From Thermoplasmatales archaeon (GTDB lineage Archaea > Thermoplasmatota > Thermoplasmata > Thermoplasmatales > Thermoplasmataceae): a DNA stretch of 64,000 bases. The translations under genes were made by a program, and so were the position numbers. This document shows, one piece after another, positions 43,728 to 53,100 of the stretch. The notes beneath the pieces are model-generated. The model worked only from the letters and a program-made list of their open reading frames with translations, was not told where the DNA came from and did not search any database. The stretch spans positions 94,139-158,138 of the forward strand of contig JACWAH010000010.1 in NCBI GenBank assembly GCA_014874365.1. The letters are read 5' to 3'. Every line of letters begins with the position of its first letter. The stretch's first letter is position 1.

Positions 43728-44153
43728 ACTCTCAACAACGGTGCTACGCCGCATAAGGGAAAGCACTATACGGACCTGGACAAGCTTTCAGCTGCCATAA
43801 GCGTCGGGTTGAGCCTGCAGAATAGAAAAATGAGCAGGGAAGAGTCGCTTCACGCTGCTGAACACCTCATAAACTTTTTTGGTTACAGCGACAGGGTAAT
43901 CGACAACATGCTTGAGCCGGAAGACAGGGATGCATTTTACACAATGGAAGACATAGGCGTATTACAGACAGAAAGGGAGGAAACCACGCTCTTCGACGGA
44001 AGGGAGTGGAGGATTCACTACTGGCTTCTGAATACTGACAGGATTGAAGAACTTGCAACACTTCCATCGGAGAAGGCACCTGTAGTTGAAGAGAACGTAT
44101 TTGATTTTTACAACACCATCCCCGAAGAGGAGTGGAAACTGCCTCCCAGGTGA
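43719..44153 (+). CDS. Conserved-looking acidic protein cotranscribed with rli1
   Basis: A 144-residue soluble protein, about a quarter acidic residues. A helical start (HYTDLDKLSAAISVGLSLQNRKMSREESLHAAEHLINFFGYSD) is followed by LEPEDRDAFYTMEDIGVLQTEREETTLFDGREWRIHYWLLN, which looks like a winged-helix wing. I recall a Thermoplasmatales family of this form (DUF6015) but am not certain. The stop overlaps the preferred GTG start of the ABCE1 gene by 4 nt, so it is probably made together with that ribosome-recycling factor. Confidence 0.7.
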   Translation: MPHTLNNGATPHKGKHYTDLDKLSAAISVGLSLQNRKMSREESLHAAEHLINFFGYSDRVIDNMLEPEDRDAFYTMEDIGVLQTEREETTLFDGREWRIHYWLLNTDRIEELATLPSEKAPVVEENVFDFYNTIPEEEWKLPPR

Positions 44154-45934
44154 TCCCACTGCACGTAGCGATCCTGGACAGGGAAAAATGCCATCCAAAG
44201 AAGTGTAATCATGAATGCCAGTACTACTGTCCTCCTGTGCGCAGCGGTACTCCGACCATAGAATTTGTGGATTACCAGGACCAGCCACTGATAAATGAGC
44301 CTCTTTGTATCGGCTGCGGTATATGCGTAAAGCGCTGCCCATTTGGAGCAATAAAGATTGTTAGCTTGCCTGAGGAGCATGGTGAGACCCTGCACAGATT
44401 CGGAGTAAACGCATTCAGGTTATATTCCCTGCCTGCACTTGAGGAGGGTAAAGTCACTGCAATTCTAGGGAAAAACGGGCTCGGGAAGACAACTGCGCTT
44501 AACATCCTTTCAGGTGTTACTGTCCCCAATATCGGAAACTTCGATAGGCCTGGAGACAAGGATGAAGTTATCGAACATTTCGCTGGATCTGTTCTTGGGA
44601 CGTATTTCAAGGGTCTATATTCCGGGAAGAAGAAGGTCGTGCTAAAGAACCAGTACGTTGACAAGATACCGGTTGTTACGAAGGGAAAAGTTTCCGAGAT
44701 TCTGGAGGCCGCAGATGAAACATCCAGGCTGGATTTCATATCAGAGAGGATGGGTTTGACCAGTGTTATGTCCCGCGACATAAAGGAGTGTTCAGGAGGA
44801 GAGTTGCAGAAGGTTGCAATTGCCGCGACGCTGGTACGGGAATCAGATACAATACTGATTGACGAAATGTCGTCTTATCTTGACATCGGGGATAGGGTGA
44901 GCATCTCTCTTTTAATACAGGAAATTGCAAAAGAAAAAAGCATAATGATAGTGGAACACGATCTTGCAGTTTTGGACTGGCTTGCAGATGTCGTATATCC
45001 TGTCTACGGTGAGCCAGGAGCTTTCGGGATAGTCGCTTCTCCAAGGACGTCGTCCAGGGCAATAAACTCGTTCCTAGAAGGGTATTTACGGGAAGAGAAC
45101 GTCCGAATAAGAGAATATCCCATCAGATTTACAAGCAGATCGTGGAAAAGGACAGTTGCAGGAAACGTGATACTTGACTGGCAGGATATCTCAAAGACAC
45201 TTGGCGACTTCAAACTGACTTCCAGTGTAGGCTCCATAAAGAGCAGTGAAGTGATAGGATGCCTTGGAAGAAACGGCACGGGAAAGACTACTTTTGCAAA
45301 ACTAATGGCGGGTGTACTGGACCCGGACAAAGGAAATTTTTCTTCAAAGCTCAGGATTGCATATAAACCGCAATATATCTACTCAGAATATTCAGGTACT
45401 TCAGAAGAATTGCTAAGAACCTCCCTGAAGTCAAGATATGAGGAGAATTTCAATAGGGCAGAGATATTCCGACCCCTGGACACAGAAGAACTCCTTTCTA
45501 CACCGGTTACTGACCTAAGTGGCGGTGAACTCCAGAGACTTTCTATTGCAGTAACACTTGCAACAGAAGCCGATCTCTATCTTCTGGACGAACCTTCCGC
45601 TCATCTTGACAGTTCATACAGAATGACTGCAGCTAAGGTGATCAGGAGGGTAATGGAAAACAACAGGAAGAGCGCCCTAGTCATAGATCATGATCTCTAC
45701 TTCATAGATTTGATATCGGATGAACTTATGATTTTTTCCGGGGAACCCGGGCAGAGCGGGCACTCTCTGGGGCCAATGAACATGAAGGAAGGAATGAACT
45801 CGTTCCTTTCAAGCGTAGGCATTACATTCAGGAGAGATGGGCAGAGCGGCAGACCAAGAATCAACAAACCCGGGAGCAGTCTTGACAAGCAGCAGAGAGA
45901 AAGCGGAGAATATTATTATCTACAACAGCAATGA
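44150..45934 (+). CDS. ABCE1/Rli1 ribosome-recycling ATPase
   Basis: A 594-residue iron-sulfur ABC protein that splits ribosomes after termination. The N-terminal cluster domain has all eight cysteines: CHPKKCNHECQYYCP and CIGCGICVKRCPFGAI. NBD1 has GKNGLGKTT, SGGELQKVAIAATL and ILIDEMSSYLDI (the usual DEPSSYLD is DEMSSYLD). NBD2 has GRNGTGKTTFAKLMAG, LSGGELQRLSIAVTL and LLDEPSAHLDS. The GTG at 44150 overlaps the previous stop (GTGA) and gives a start like other archaeal proteins; a GTG at 44132 is the alternative. Confidence 0.95.
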   Translation: MIPLHVAILDREKCHPKKCNHECQYYCPPVRSGTPTIEFVDYQDQPLINEPLCIGCGICVKRCPFGAIKIVSLPEEHGETLHRFGVNAFRLYSLPALEEGKVTAILGKNGLGKTTALNILSGVTVPNIGNFDRPGDKDEVIEHFAGSVLGTYFKGLYSGKKKVVLKNQYVDKIPVVTKGKVSEILEAADETSRLDFISERMGLTSVMSRDIKECSGGELQKVAIAATLVRESDTILIDEMSSYLDIGDRVSISLLIQEIAKEKSIMIVEHDLAVLDWLADVVYPVYGEPGAFGIVASPRTSSRAINSFLEGYLREENVRIREYPIRFTSRSWKRTVAGNVILDWQDISKTLGDFKLTSSVGSIKSSEVIGCLGRNGTGKTTFAKLMAGVLDPDKGNFSSKLRIAYKPQYIYSEYSGTSEELLRTSLKSRYEENFNRAEIFRPLDTEELLSTPVTDLSGGELQRLSIAVTLATEADLYLLDEPSAHLDSSYRMTAAKVIRRVMENNRKSALVIDHDLYFIDLISDELMIFSGEPGQSGHSLGPMNMKEGMNSFLSSVGITFRRDGQSGRPRINKPGSSLDKQQRESGEYYYLQQQ

Positions 45935-45941
45935 TACGTGA

Positions 45942-47789
45942 ATGATGGAAGTTCTCCAGAGGGATGGTCTTGCAAGAATAGCAAGAGTCAGCACAAGGCA
46001 CGGAGTAATCGAGACGCCTGCAGTTCTTCCAGTAATAAACCCGAACATTATCACAGTCCCTCTTGCTGAGATACGGAAACTTGGCTTCAACGCCCTGATT
46101 ACTAACGGATACATCATCAGGAGAACAGAAAAATTACGATCTGTCGCAGAGGAAAAAGGGCTGCATTCACTGCTGGATTTCAACGGGCCCATTATGACAG
46201 ATTCCGGTACATTCCAGGAGCATGTTTACGGAGGAGTGGAATTTGATAACTCGGACATGGTCCAGTTCCAGGACAGGATAGGCAGCGACATAGTGACAAT
46301 CAGGGACATCTTCACCAATCCGGAAGACAAATATGAAACCGTAAAAGCTGCAGTTGAAGAAACTTATGCGAGAGCTAAAGGATCAAAGGTTTCCGAAGGG
46401 ACTCTCCTTGCTGGGGTAATCCAGGGGGGTATATTCCCGGATCTTCGAAAGCATTCTGCGAAATTAATGACCAGGGTTTCTGATTACCTGCCTATAGGGG
46501 GAGTGGTACCATTGCTTGAGAATTACAGGTATTCCGATCTCGTGGACATAATTGTCAACTCCAAGCTAAACGCGGGATTCAACCGCCCAATCCACCTGTT
46601 TGGCGGCGGGCACCCCATGTTCATACCCATGGCTGTGCTACTCGGTGTTGACCTGTTTGATTCTGCCTCATACGTCAAATACGCAAGAGGCAACCGGGTG
46701 CTGTTCCAGGATGGCACCAGAGATCTCTCAAAATTGTTTGAATTGCCGTACTGGAGCCCTCTCGAAGGAAAGGTTAACGCTAAAGAGTTACAGAAAATGG
46801 AGGAGGAAGAAAGAGTATACTGGTTATCTGTCCACAACCTTGCTGCGATAGCGCTTGAAATCCGGGAAACAAAGGAAAGAATTAACGAGGGAAGCCTTTG
46901 GCAATATGCAGAGTGGCGCAGCCAGGCACATCCGTTTCTCAGGGATGCTTTTCGCAGGTTGTCTGGTTACTCGGGCAGGTTAAATGGGTTCTTCGAAATC
47001 TCCAAAAAGAGTGCAATGTTTTTCTCCGATTCCTATTCAATGGCCAATCCGTATGTCAGCAGAATCAGGAAATTCACTTCTTCATATAAGAAAAGCAGGG
47101 TGCCTGTACAGTGCATTTCACTGTCGAGGCTAAAGAAGAAATCGGCTGCAGACATTATCTCGGCATATGATTCTTCCTCTGCAGCTGTTTTGATGCCATG
47201 GAATGGAATTCATGTTCCAATTGAGCTTGAGGAAACATTCCCCGTACAGCAATCCATATCCTCCAGAATGTTCGGTGATCACCGGTGTGGGCATGATAAC
47301 CTGGAATTTCCTGAGGATAGAGAAAAGGCAAGGGATTTTGACATAGAAAAACTCAGGGTCATTGCGGATTATCAATACGGAACTGGAATTGGCAAGGCCC
47401 TAATACCGAATGAAGCCGAGATAAGGAAGTCCAGGAAGACTGGGAGAATAAGGACCATTTCCCATAACGGGAATATAATTGCCACAATGAGGGCAATGGA
47501 CGGGTTTCTGACCTTGACCTTCGAAGGTGCAAGGCTGATAGCGGAGAAGGGAAAAGACCTGGGAGTTACAGTAACGGATGATAGCGCTGAATTCAATTCA
47601 AAGGGTTACAACGTATTCAGCAAATTTGTCACCAGAGCTTCAGCAAAGATATTACCGGGGAACGATACGCTTGTCTACAATTCAGCTGGTCAGCTGATAG
47701 CAGTGGGAAAAGCCGCAATGTCAGGTAAAGAAATGATGCATTTTGATAATGGAGTTGCCGTGAATGTGCACAGCGGGGTCGATAACTGA
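45942..47789 (+). CDS. tgtA: Archaeosine tRNA-guanine transglycosylase with PUA domain
   Basis: A 615-residue enzyme that swaps guanine for preQ0 in the D-loop of archaeal tRNAs. The base-pocket Asp is in IMTDSGTFQEHVYGG near residue 84 and the nucleophile in LLGVDLFDSASYVKYARGN near residue 243. The C-terminal PUA domain appears as IRKSRKTGRIRTI...AMDGFLTLTFEGARLIAE. The zinc motif that normally follows the barrel (CxCxxC) is absent: the stretch reads FELPYWSPLEGKVN, with no cysteine anywhere near. The flanking segments (EEEERVYWLSVHNLAAIALEI) align normally, so this is a replacement and not a deletion. A few nt after rli1. Confidence 0.9.
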   Translation: MMEVLQRDGLARIARVSTRHGVIETPAVLPVINPNIITVPLAEIRKLGFNALITNGYIIRRTEKLRSVAEEKGLHSLLDFNGPIMTDSGTFQEHVYGGVEFDNSDMVQFQDRIGSDIVTIRDIFTNPEDKYETVKAAVEETYARAKGSKVSEGTLLAGVIQGGIFPDLRKHSAKLMTRVSDYLPIGGVVPLLENYRYSDLVDIIVNSKLNAGFNRPIHLFGGGHPMFIPMAVLLGVDLFDSASYVKYARGNRVLFQDGTRDLSKLFELPYWSPLEGKVNAKELQKMEEEERVYWLSVHNLAAIALEIRETKERINEGSLWQYAEWRSQAHPFLRDAFRRLSGYSGRLNGFFEISKKSAMFFSDSYSMANPYVSRIRKFTSSYKKSRVPVQCISLSRLKKKSAADIISAYDSSSAAVLMPWNGIHVPIELEETFPVQQSISSRMFGDHRCGHDNLEFPEDREKARDFDIEKLRVIADYQYGTGIGKALIPNEAEIRKSRKTGRIRTISHNGNIIATMRAMDGFLTLTFEGARLIAEKGKDLGVTVTDDSAEFNSKGYNVFSKFVTRASAKILPGNDTLVYNSAGQLIAVGKAAMSGKEMMHFDNGVAVNVHSGVDN

Positions 47790-47790
47790 A

Positions 47791-50499
47791 ATGAGTCCAC
47801 AACCAACGGAAGAGCAAAAGGTTGCAATAGAAAACAGGGGAAATACCCTTATACTGGCTAATCCAGGCACTGGTAAAACCTTCACAATAGCTCAGAAGTT
47901 TATCTCCCTTTTAAAATCGGGGGTTAAACAATCCGACATTCTCTGTATTACATTCACCAACAAAGCCAGGGACCGGATGGAAGATGAAATCGTAGGACTC
48001 TTGAAATCGCTGAATATTGAATTTGTTCACTCGGATCTGAACATCCACACATTCCATTCATTTGCAATGAAGAACATTGGAGAAACAGAACTGATCGATG
48101 AAAGTTTCCTGAGAATGGTGATTTTTCGTTACCTCAAGGAGAAACGTTCACTAAATTACGAAGATGAATACCTAGTGACGGAGATAGTTCCCGGCCTGGA
48201 AAACCACATCAGGAAACTCAAAAGCTTTGGAGTCCTGCCCGGGCAGATTGACATTAAGAAGGCGACGGAAAGTCTTCCGGAAAATGTTAACATGGATAGG
48301 GGGGACCTGGAATCGTTTACCAAGACTTTCATTGACATTTTCCTGGAATACGAGAATCAAAAAGGAAGAAGGAAAGATTATTCAGACCTTTTGATTGATT
48401 TCCTCAGCCTTGTGGACAAACCGAAGTTCGATTACGTTCTTGTGGACGAACTTCAGGATATGAACAATCTCGAAGCTAAAATAGCAATAGAATGTTCGAA
48501 GCAGTTTTTTGTGGTGGGAGATCGTAAACAGTCGATTTTCAGTTTTCAGGGAGGAAGCGTGTCAAATTTCAATAAATTCAAGGATTCGACAAGGTTCATC
48601 CTCTCCAGGAATCACAGGAGCACCAATGAAATATTGAACTATGCATCCGAGTTTCTCCTGAACAATGCGAATGATGCGGGGTACGGGGAAGAGCTGGAAA
48701 AGCTCAGGAACGAAGATGTTTCGCCGGCAATTCCAGTAAAAACCGTGAGGACGGCAGCCGACGATCCAGTGGAGAGCATAGGCAGCATTCTGCAAATTAA
48801 GGAAATTAAAGATTCAGATCAGATTGCAATTTTATCCAGGAAAAATGAAAACGTAAGGAGAATTTGCAGGGAACTAGACAAGCTTAAGATAAAGTATTCA
48901 ACCTCCCTTGTTTCTCACTCGGAAAACGCAAGGAGGAGCATCATCGATTTTGTGACAGGGCTCATAACAGATAAGGAAGAGTCACTGACAGGCTGCATTA
49001 TGTCCCCTTTCTTTCCTGGCGATATCAGGGCGATAAGTGCACTAATGGAAAAGAAAGGTTCTAAACTTTCATTCCAGGATCTGGAAGAAACGTTTCCAGG
49101 ATTCAGCAACTTAAGGAAGAAAAGTAAAAAATTACAGGACCTCCAGCTAATTATGGAGGAGTACGTGGTTCCTGCATCTGTATCTATGGGCCAAGAGTAC
49201 TTTAGAACTGCAGTTTCGATAAACAATGCAATTATAGACGCCTTTTCCACCCTAAAGGATCTCACGCCAACTTTGCTTCTGGAATACCTGAGGATAAGCA
49301 CATTCATGGACACTGAGGCCGGAAAGGCACGAATTACCGTAAGCTCTGTGCACAGAGCAAAAGGGCTGGAATTCAAGACAGTGATATATTATCCAAGCCC
49401 GGACAAGAAGAAACGCACAGTAAAATTCTATGAAGCGGTTGCAGAAGGCATCCTGTCAAGCATGGGATTCGACATAAAGGTCGAAACGGAAGACGAAGCT
49501 TCCAGGATAGATTTTGTGGCTTTCACCAGGGCGAAGGAATCTCTCTTTGTTGTACCAAGGAGGAAGGACTACGATATGTATGAAAACAGGCACTCCGAGC
49601 CTGTAAATGTAGATGTGGAAGCCACAGAGAACCTGGCTGGTTTCGCTGCATACAACAGGGCCTACGCCCTGTTCCTCTCCGGCGACGAAAAAGGTGCAAG
49701 AAAGCTTCTGGAGAGGAGATCCAGATGGATACTGGACGCTATTGCAAAACATTTCAACTCCCTTTCAAAGTTGTCGTATTCCGGGTTGATGGATCAAAGA
49801 CCATTTGACTATCTTAAATCGTATGTGCTGAAGATAAGGCCGGGTTCAAGAGCCATGACCATGGGTTCGGATGTACACAGGATAGCCCAGAAAATAGCTA
49901 ACGGTGAGATGGTGGAAGAGACGCCTGAATCCAAAGCTTACATTTCGAATATTTCCACTATAATCAAATCCCTGCAGAGAAGCTTTCCTGAGATGGCGGG
50001 AGCTGAAAAGTGGATGGAAGTATCTCTTGACAAACTCCTCGGGATCAACCAGGAGATCACCTTCAGGGGTGCTGCTGATCTGATTCTCAGAAATGGGAAC
50101 CGGTATCTCATCCTAGACTGGAAAACCTCGAAGAGTGAAAACTACTCCAGCGACTATATGATTCAGCTTGAAGCATACAGGCAGTTATTCGCCAAATCGG
50201 CCAGGATCTCACCAGAACTGATCGAAGCTGCGATTGGCTACGTTGCTCTCAGGCGACCGGTAAATACAGGCCAGGATCCAGGCTTCAAGATAATTTTCCA
50301 GAAAGCTCCGGATAAGCAACTGGAAAAATTGAAGGACAAAGTAAATACAATAATTGTATGGAAGCAGGATCCTCATAAATTCATAGAATCGTTGAAAGGG
50401 ATGCCGGAAGAATCACATTTCTATGAAGAGATAATGGCAGAAATTGAAAAAGAGCTGACTCTTCCAGAGCAAGTGCCAACGACTTTAGAAGACTACTGA
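47791..50499 (+). CDS. UvrD/AddA-like helicase fused to a PD-(D/E)XK nuclease
   Basis: A 902-residue protein. Superfamily 1A helicase motifs are seen in order: LANPGTGKTFTIAQKF (I), ITFTNKARDRM (Ia), LVDELQDMNNLEAK (II), VVGDRKQSIFSFQGG (III), LSRNHRST (IV), VSSVHRAKGLEFKTV (V) and FVAFTRAKESLFVV (VI). The C-terminal 230 residues hold a RecB-type nuclease with D763 (GAADLIL), D776-W-K778 (LDWKTSK) and YMIQLEAYRQLF. The layout is that of AddA-like repair enzymes. ATG at 47791 lies 1 nt after the tgtA stop; a start nine codons upstream lies within tgtA. Likely acts in double-strand break processing. Confidence 0.9.
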   Translation: MSPQPTEEQKVAIENRGNTLILANPGTGKTFTIAQKFISLLKSGVKQSDILCITFTNKARDRMEDEIVGLLKSLNIEFVHSDLNIHTFHSFAMKNIGETELIDESFLRMVIFRYLKEKRSLNYEDEYLVTEIVPGLENHIRKLKSFGVLPGQIDIKKATESLPENVNMDRGDLESFTKTFIDIFLEYENQKGRRKDYSDLLIDFLSLVDKPKFDYVLVDELQDMNNLEAKIAIECSKQFFVVGDRKQSIFSFQGGSVSNFNKFKDSTRFILSRNHRSTNEILNYASEFLLNNANDAGYGEELEKLRNEDVSPAIPVKTVRTAADDPVESIGSILQIKEIKDSDQIAILSRKNENVRRICRELDKLKIKYSTSLVSHSENARRSIIDFVTGLITDKEESLTGCIMSPFFPGDIRAISALMEKKGSKLSFQDLEETFPGFSNLRKKSKKLQDLQLIMEEYVVPASVSMGQEYFRTAVSINNAIIDAFSTLKDLTPTLLLEYLRISTFMDTEAGKARITVSSVHRAKGLEFKTVIYYPSPDKKKRTVKFYEAVAEGILSSMGFDIKVETEDEASRIDFVAFTRAKESLFVVPRRKDYDMYENRHSEPVNVDVEATENLAGFAAYNRAYALFLSGDEKGARKLLERRSRWILDAIAKHFNSLSKLSYSGLMDQRPFDYLKSYVLKIRPGSRAMTMGSDVHRIAQKIANGEMVEETPESKAYISNISTIIKSLQRSFPEMAGAEKWMEVSLDKLLGINQEITFRGAADLILRNGNRYLILDWKTSKSENYSSDYMIQLEAYRQLFAKSARISPELIEAAIGYVALRRPVNTGQDPGFKIIFQKAPDKQLEKLKDKVNTIIVWKQDPHKFIESLKGMPEESHFYEEIMAEIEKELTLPEQVPTTLEDY

Positions 50500-50560
50500 A
50501 GATACACCGATTCATTCCGTAACGCAACAATACAATTCGAGTAAATTTTGAAATATTTAG

Positions 50561-50645
50561 TGCGAGGGATGGGATTTGAACCCACGAACCCCTACGGGAC
50601 AGGATCTTAAGTCCTGCACTGTTGGCCAAGCTTAGTTACCCTCGC
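50561..50645 (-). tRNA. tRNA-Leu (anticodon UAA)
   Basis: An 85-nt type II tRNA on the minus strand. The acceptor stem pairs GCGAGGG (50645-50639) with CCCTCGC (50568-50562), discriminator A at 50561. The anticodon stem CAGGA/TCCTG closes the loop CTTAAGA, giving anticodon TAA. A long variable arm (about TCCCGTAGGGG) is followed by the T arm GTGGG-TTCAAAT-CCCAT. No intron and no encoded CCA. Confidence 0.95.
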
Positions 50646-50748
50646 AAACGAAGCGTAAATAACACATGCACATTTATGTTGTTGTTTTCAGAGTATATCT
50701 TCAGACAGAGAAAATGAATATTATTAATACTTGAGCGAATACATACAA

Positions 50749-51024
50749 ATGATGAATAACCCAAACTTCCCTGGGGAAGGAGAGGTAGTTGATTTTGATC
50801 TTGAAGAGGAACCTAAATGGATAACGGTCAATTTGGGCGATGGCTCAATCATCCAGATTAAAATGGAAATTGTGTCCATAATGAAAGGAGGGAACGATCC
50901 CAACAACGGATTGCCACTTTACATGGTGCAGGCCACCAACATCATCCGGGTTAAGAAAGTTCCAAAGGAACTTATCCAGAAGAAGAAATCGGATGACTCT
51001 AAAGGGCAGTCGCTTTATAGATGA
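50749..51024 (+). CDS. Small protein of unknown function
   Basis: A 91-residue acidic-to-basic protein: the first half is Glu/Asp-rich (FPGEGEVVDFDLEEEPKWITVNLGDGSIIQIKMEIVSI), then LPLYMVQATNIIRVKKVPKEL and a Lys-rich tail. The pattern of short alternating strands suggests a small beta-barrel or OB-like fold. A TTG six codons upstream (50731) is an alternative start; a TATTATTAA element lies about 30 nt before. No family recognised. It is alone between a tRNA and an Lrp regulator; the 240 nt that follow hold no recognised gene. Confidence 0.65.
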   Translation: MMNNPNFPGEGEVVDFDLEEEPKWITVNLGDGSIIQIKMEIVSIMKGGNDPNNGLPLYMVQATNIIRVKKVPKELIQKKKSDDSKGQSLYR

Positions 51025-51266
51025 GTCGGCTGCATAAACAATCCAAGAAAATTCGTGGGTCCAGCACAAACTTCAACCCTGACAGTGGCCAATAAAATAT
51101 GCAACTGTGAACGGGTCTATCTAGTTGTCAGTCGACTTGCAGCTATCTGCCAAATAATGCAATACAGGTGCTTCCACAAAGTAGCAGAATCTTAAAAAAC
51201 TGTGTAGCAGGCGCTTTTTGGTTTAAGGTTCAAAAAGTATTTAGTCACTCTTAAATTATATCCACA

Positions 51267-51698
51267 ATGCGGGGAGAGCCAGACGACCTTGACAACAAGA
51301 TAATTGAACTCCTTGAAGGAAACTCCAGGATTCCAAATGTAGAGATAGCTGAAATAACGGGAGTATCGGAAGGAACTGTAAGGAATAGAATTTCAAGGTT
51401 GTTGAAAGAAGGATACATAAGCAAATTCACTTTAATCAGGGGAATTAAGGGAATATCTGCAATAATCCTGGTTAAAGTGGATCCAAGAGAGGCTGAAAAA
51501 GTTACTGATTTACTTAAGAACAGGTTCAGCGACATTTATGAAATTTCCGGGAAATACGATCTGGCGCTTCAGATATGGTGCAGAGAAGCCGAAGAACTTA
51601 ACGGGGTTTTGAACAGTATTCGCCAGATTGACGGAGTCAGGTCTACAGATTCAATGATCAAACTGAATTACTTCAACAGGAATTCCTTATCAAAGTAG
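51267..51698 (+). CDS. Lrp/AsnC-family transcription regulator
   Basis: A 143-residue regulator. The HTH is at the N-terminus (LDNKIIELLEGNSRIPNVEIAEITGVSEGTVRNRISRLLKEGYI), followed by the RAM/ACT-like ligand domain (GISAIILVKVDPREAEKVTDLL, then IYEISGKYDLALQIWCREAEELNGVL). Such proteins sense amino acids. Single gene with a TATA-like element (TTAAATTATA) shortly upstream. Confidence 0.88.
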   Translation: MRGEPDDLDNKIIELLEGNSRIPNVEIAEITGVSEGTVRNRISRLLKEGYISKFTLIRGIKGISAIILVKVDPREAEKVTDLLKNRFSDIYEISGKYDLALQIWCREAEELNGVLNSIRQIDGVRSTDSMIKLNYFNRNSLSK

Positions 51699-51766
51699 AT
51701 TGGTGGGAAACCTTGGATGACGATACGATTATATAAGAAAAGAAAATCGTAGCGGGAGGTCATACA

Positions 51767-52042
51767 ATGCCTGAAGAAAACATCAACATCATCTATGTCG
51801 GCAAGAAACCAACGATGAACTACGTGCTTGCACTAGTCACACAATTTAACAACAACGTTGACCACATTACCATAAAAGCACGTGGAAAGGCGATCAGCAA
51901 AGCTGTGGACATCGCAGAAATCACGAAGCGCAAATTTATCAAGGAAGTCAAGTATGACAAGATAAACCTGGAAACCGAAGTGATCCATAGCGACAGAGGG
52001 GACTCGAACGTTTCCTCGATCGAGATCATCATGAAGAGGTAG
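51767..52042 (+). CDS. alba: Alba chromatin protein
   Basis: A 91-residue DNA/RNA-binding protein that coats archaeal chromosomes. The pattern IYVGKKPTMNYVLALVTQF, then ITIKARGKAISKAVDIAEITKRKF, is the Alba core; the lysine next to VGKKP is the site of known acetylation in other Alba proteins. A GGGAGGT lies about 8 nt before the ATG, a strong ribosome site for an abundant protein. It is followed by idsA 66 nt downstream. Confidence 0.94.
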   Translation: MPEENINIIYVGKKPTMNYVLALVTQFNNNVDHITIKARGKAISKAVDIAEITKRKFIKEVKYDKINLETEVIHSDRGDSNVSSIEIIMKR

Positions 52043-52108
52043 TTCAATAAAAACACTGTTCAAACTTATAACTACCCAATGGATTCGGGTGGTAGGTAAC
52101 AGGGTTTC

Positions 52109-53092
52109 ATGAGGGATATCAGGGAGTGGGAACTAAGCCTTAACGACAAGATTTTTACAATCAATAACCGCCTGATTGAAGTTGTATCCTCTGTAGAACC
52201 TCATCTGGATGCAATGGCAAAATATACAATAGAGGCTGGTGGAAAGAGAGTCAGGCCAATCCTAACTTTATTAAGTTACAACATTGCGGGCAATGGGAAT
52301 TATGAGGATGCGATCGATCTTGCAGTCAGCAACGAACTGGTGCATACCGCCAGCTTGATTCATGACGACGTTATGGATAATTCTGGCTTGAGGAGAGGGA
52401 GAGAAACACTTTATCACAAGCATGGAATCTATAATGCAATAGTGGTTGGAGACTATCTTTTCACAAAAGGATTCGAACTCGCTTCCCAGTACGGACAGGA
52501 AGTTGCCAAGGTACTCGCATGGGGGGCTTCAAAACTCGCAGAGGGCCAGGTAAGGGAATATTACAATATGGGAAATCTTGAAATGAACGAGGATACCTAT
52601 ATGCGTATTATTTCAGACAAGACTGCAAATTTCTTTGCCGCATGTGCTAAGGCCGCTGCAATGGCCGGAGGCGCAGATAAAGAGATTCAGCAGGATCTTC
52701 ACAACTTCGGATATCAGATGGGAATGGCTTTCCAGATTACAGACGATATCCTGGATATAGTTGGGGACCAGAATGAAACCGGGAAACCGTTATTTAACGA
52801 TCTAAAGCAAAGTACAGTTACGTTGCCACTAATTTACGCACTTAACGGTGATCCGGGAACTGCGGAACAATTCAGGAATCTCCTGATTTCCAATGATGGA
52901 AAACCTGAAAGGAATGAACAAATAAAGGAAATACTGGCCAAAAGTGGCGCCCTGGACTATTCATTCAAGAGGGCAAAATACCATTCTGAAAAATCGATAG
53001 AATATTTGGGAAAGACGGGGAAATCCCCTTCCTTAGACACACTTATGGATCTTTCCCTGCTGGTAATAGATAGGGTTTCTTCGGCTTTTTAA
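52109..53092 (+). CDS. idsA: Polyprenyl diphosphate synthase (GGPP/FGPP type)
   Basis: A 327-residue trans-prenyltransferase for archaeal membrane lipids. AGGKRVRPILTLLS near residue 44, LIHDDVMDNSGLRRGRETLYHKHG (first Asp-rich motif) and FQITDDILDIVGDQNETGKP (second, with all Asp residues) are intact. Residues five and four before the first motif, which set chain length, are small/aliphatic-type (TASLIHDD), so a C20 or C25 product is likely. Compared with the enzyme at 30.8 kb this one has a full second motif and may be the main lipid synthase. Confidence 0.92.
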   Translation: MRDIREWELSLNDKIFTINNRLIEVVSSVEPHLDAMAKYTIEAGGKRVRPILTLLSYNIAGNGNYEDAIDLAVSNELVHTASLIHDDVMDNSGLRRGRETLYHKHGIYNAIVVGDYLFTKGFELASQYGQEVAKVLAWGASKLAEGQVREYYNMGNLEMNEDTYMRIISDKTANFFAACAKAAAMAGGADKEIQQDLHNFGYQMGMAFQITDDILDIVGDQNETGKPLFNDLKQSTVTLPLIYALNGDPGTAEQFRNLLISNDGKPERNEQIKEILAKSGALDYSFKRAKYHSEKSIEYLGKTGKSPSLDTLMDLSLLVIDRVSSAF

Positions 53093-53100
53093 TTATCAGA

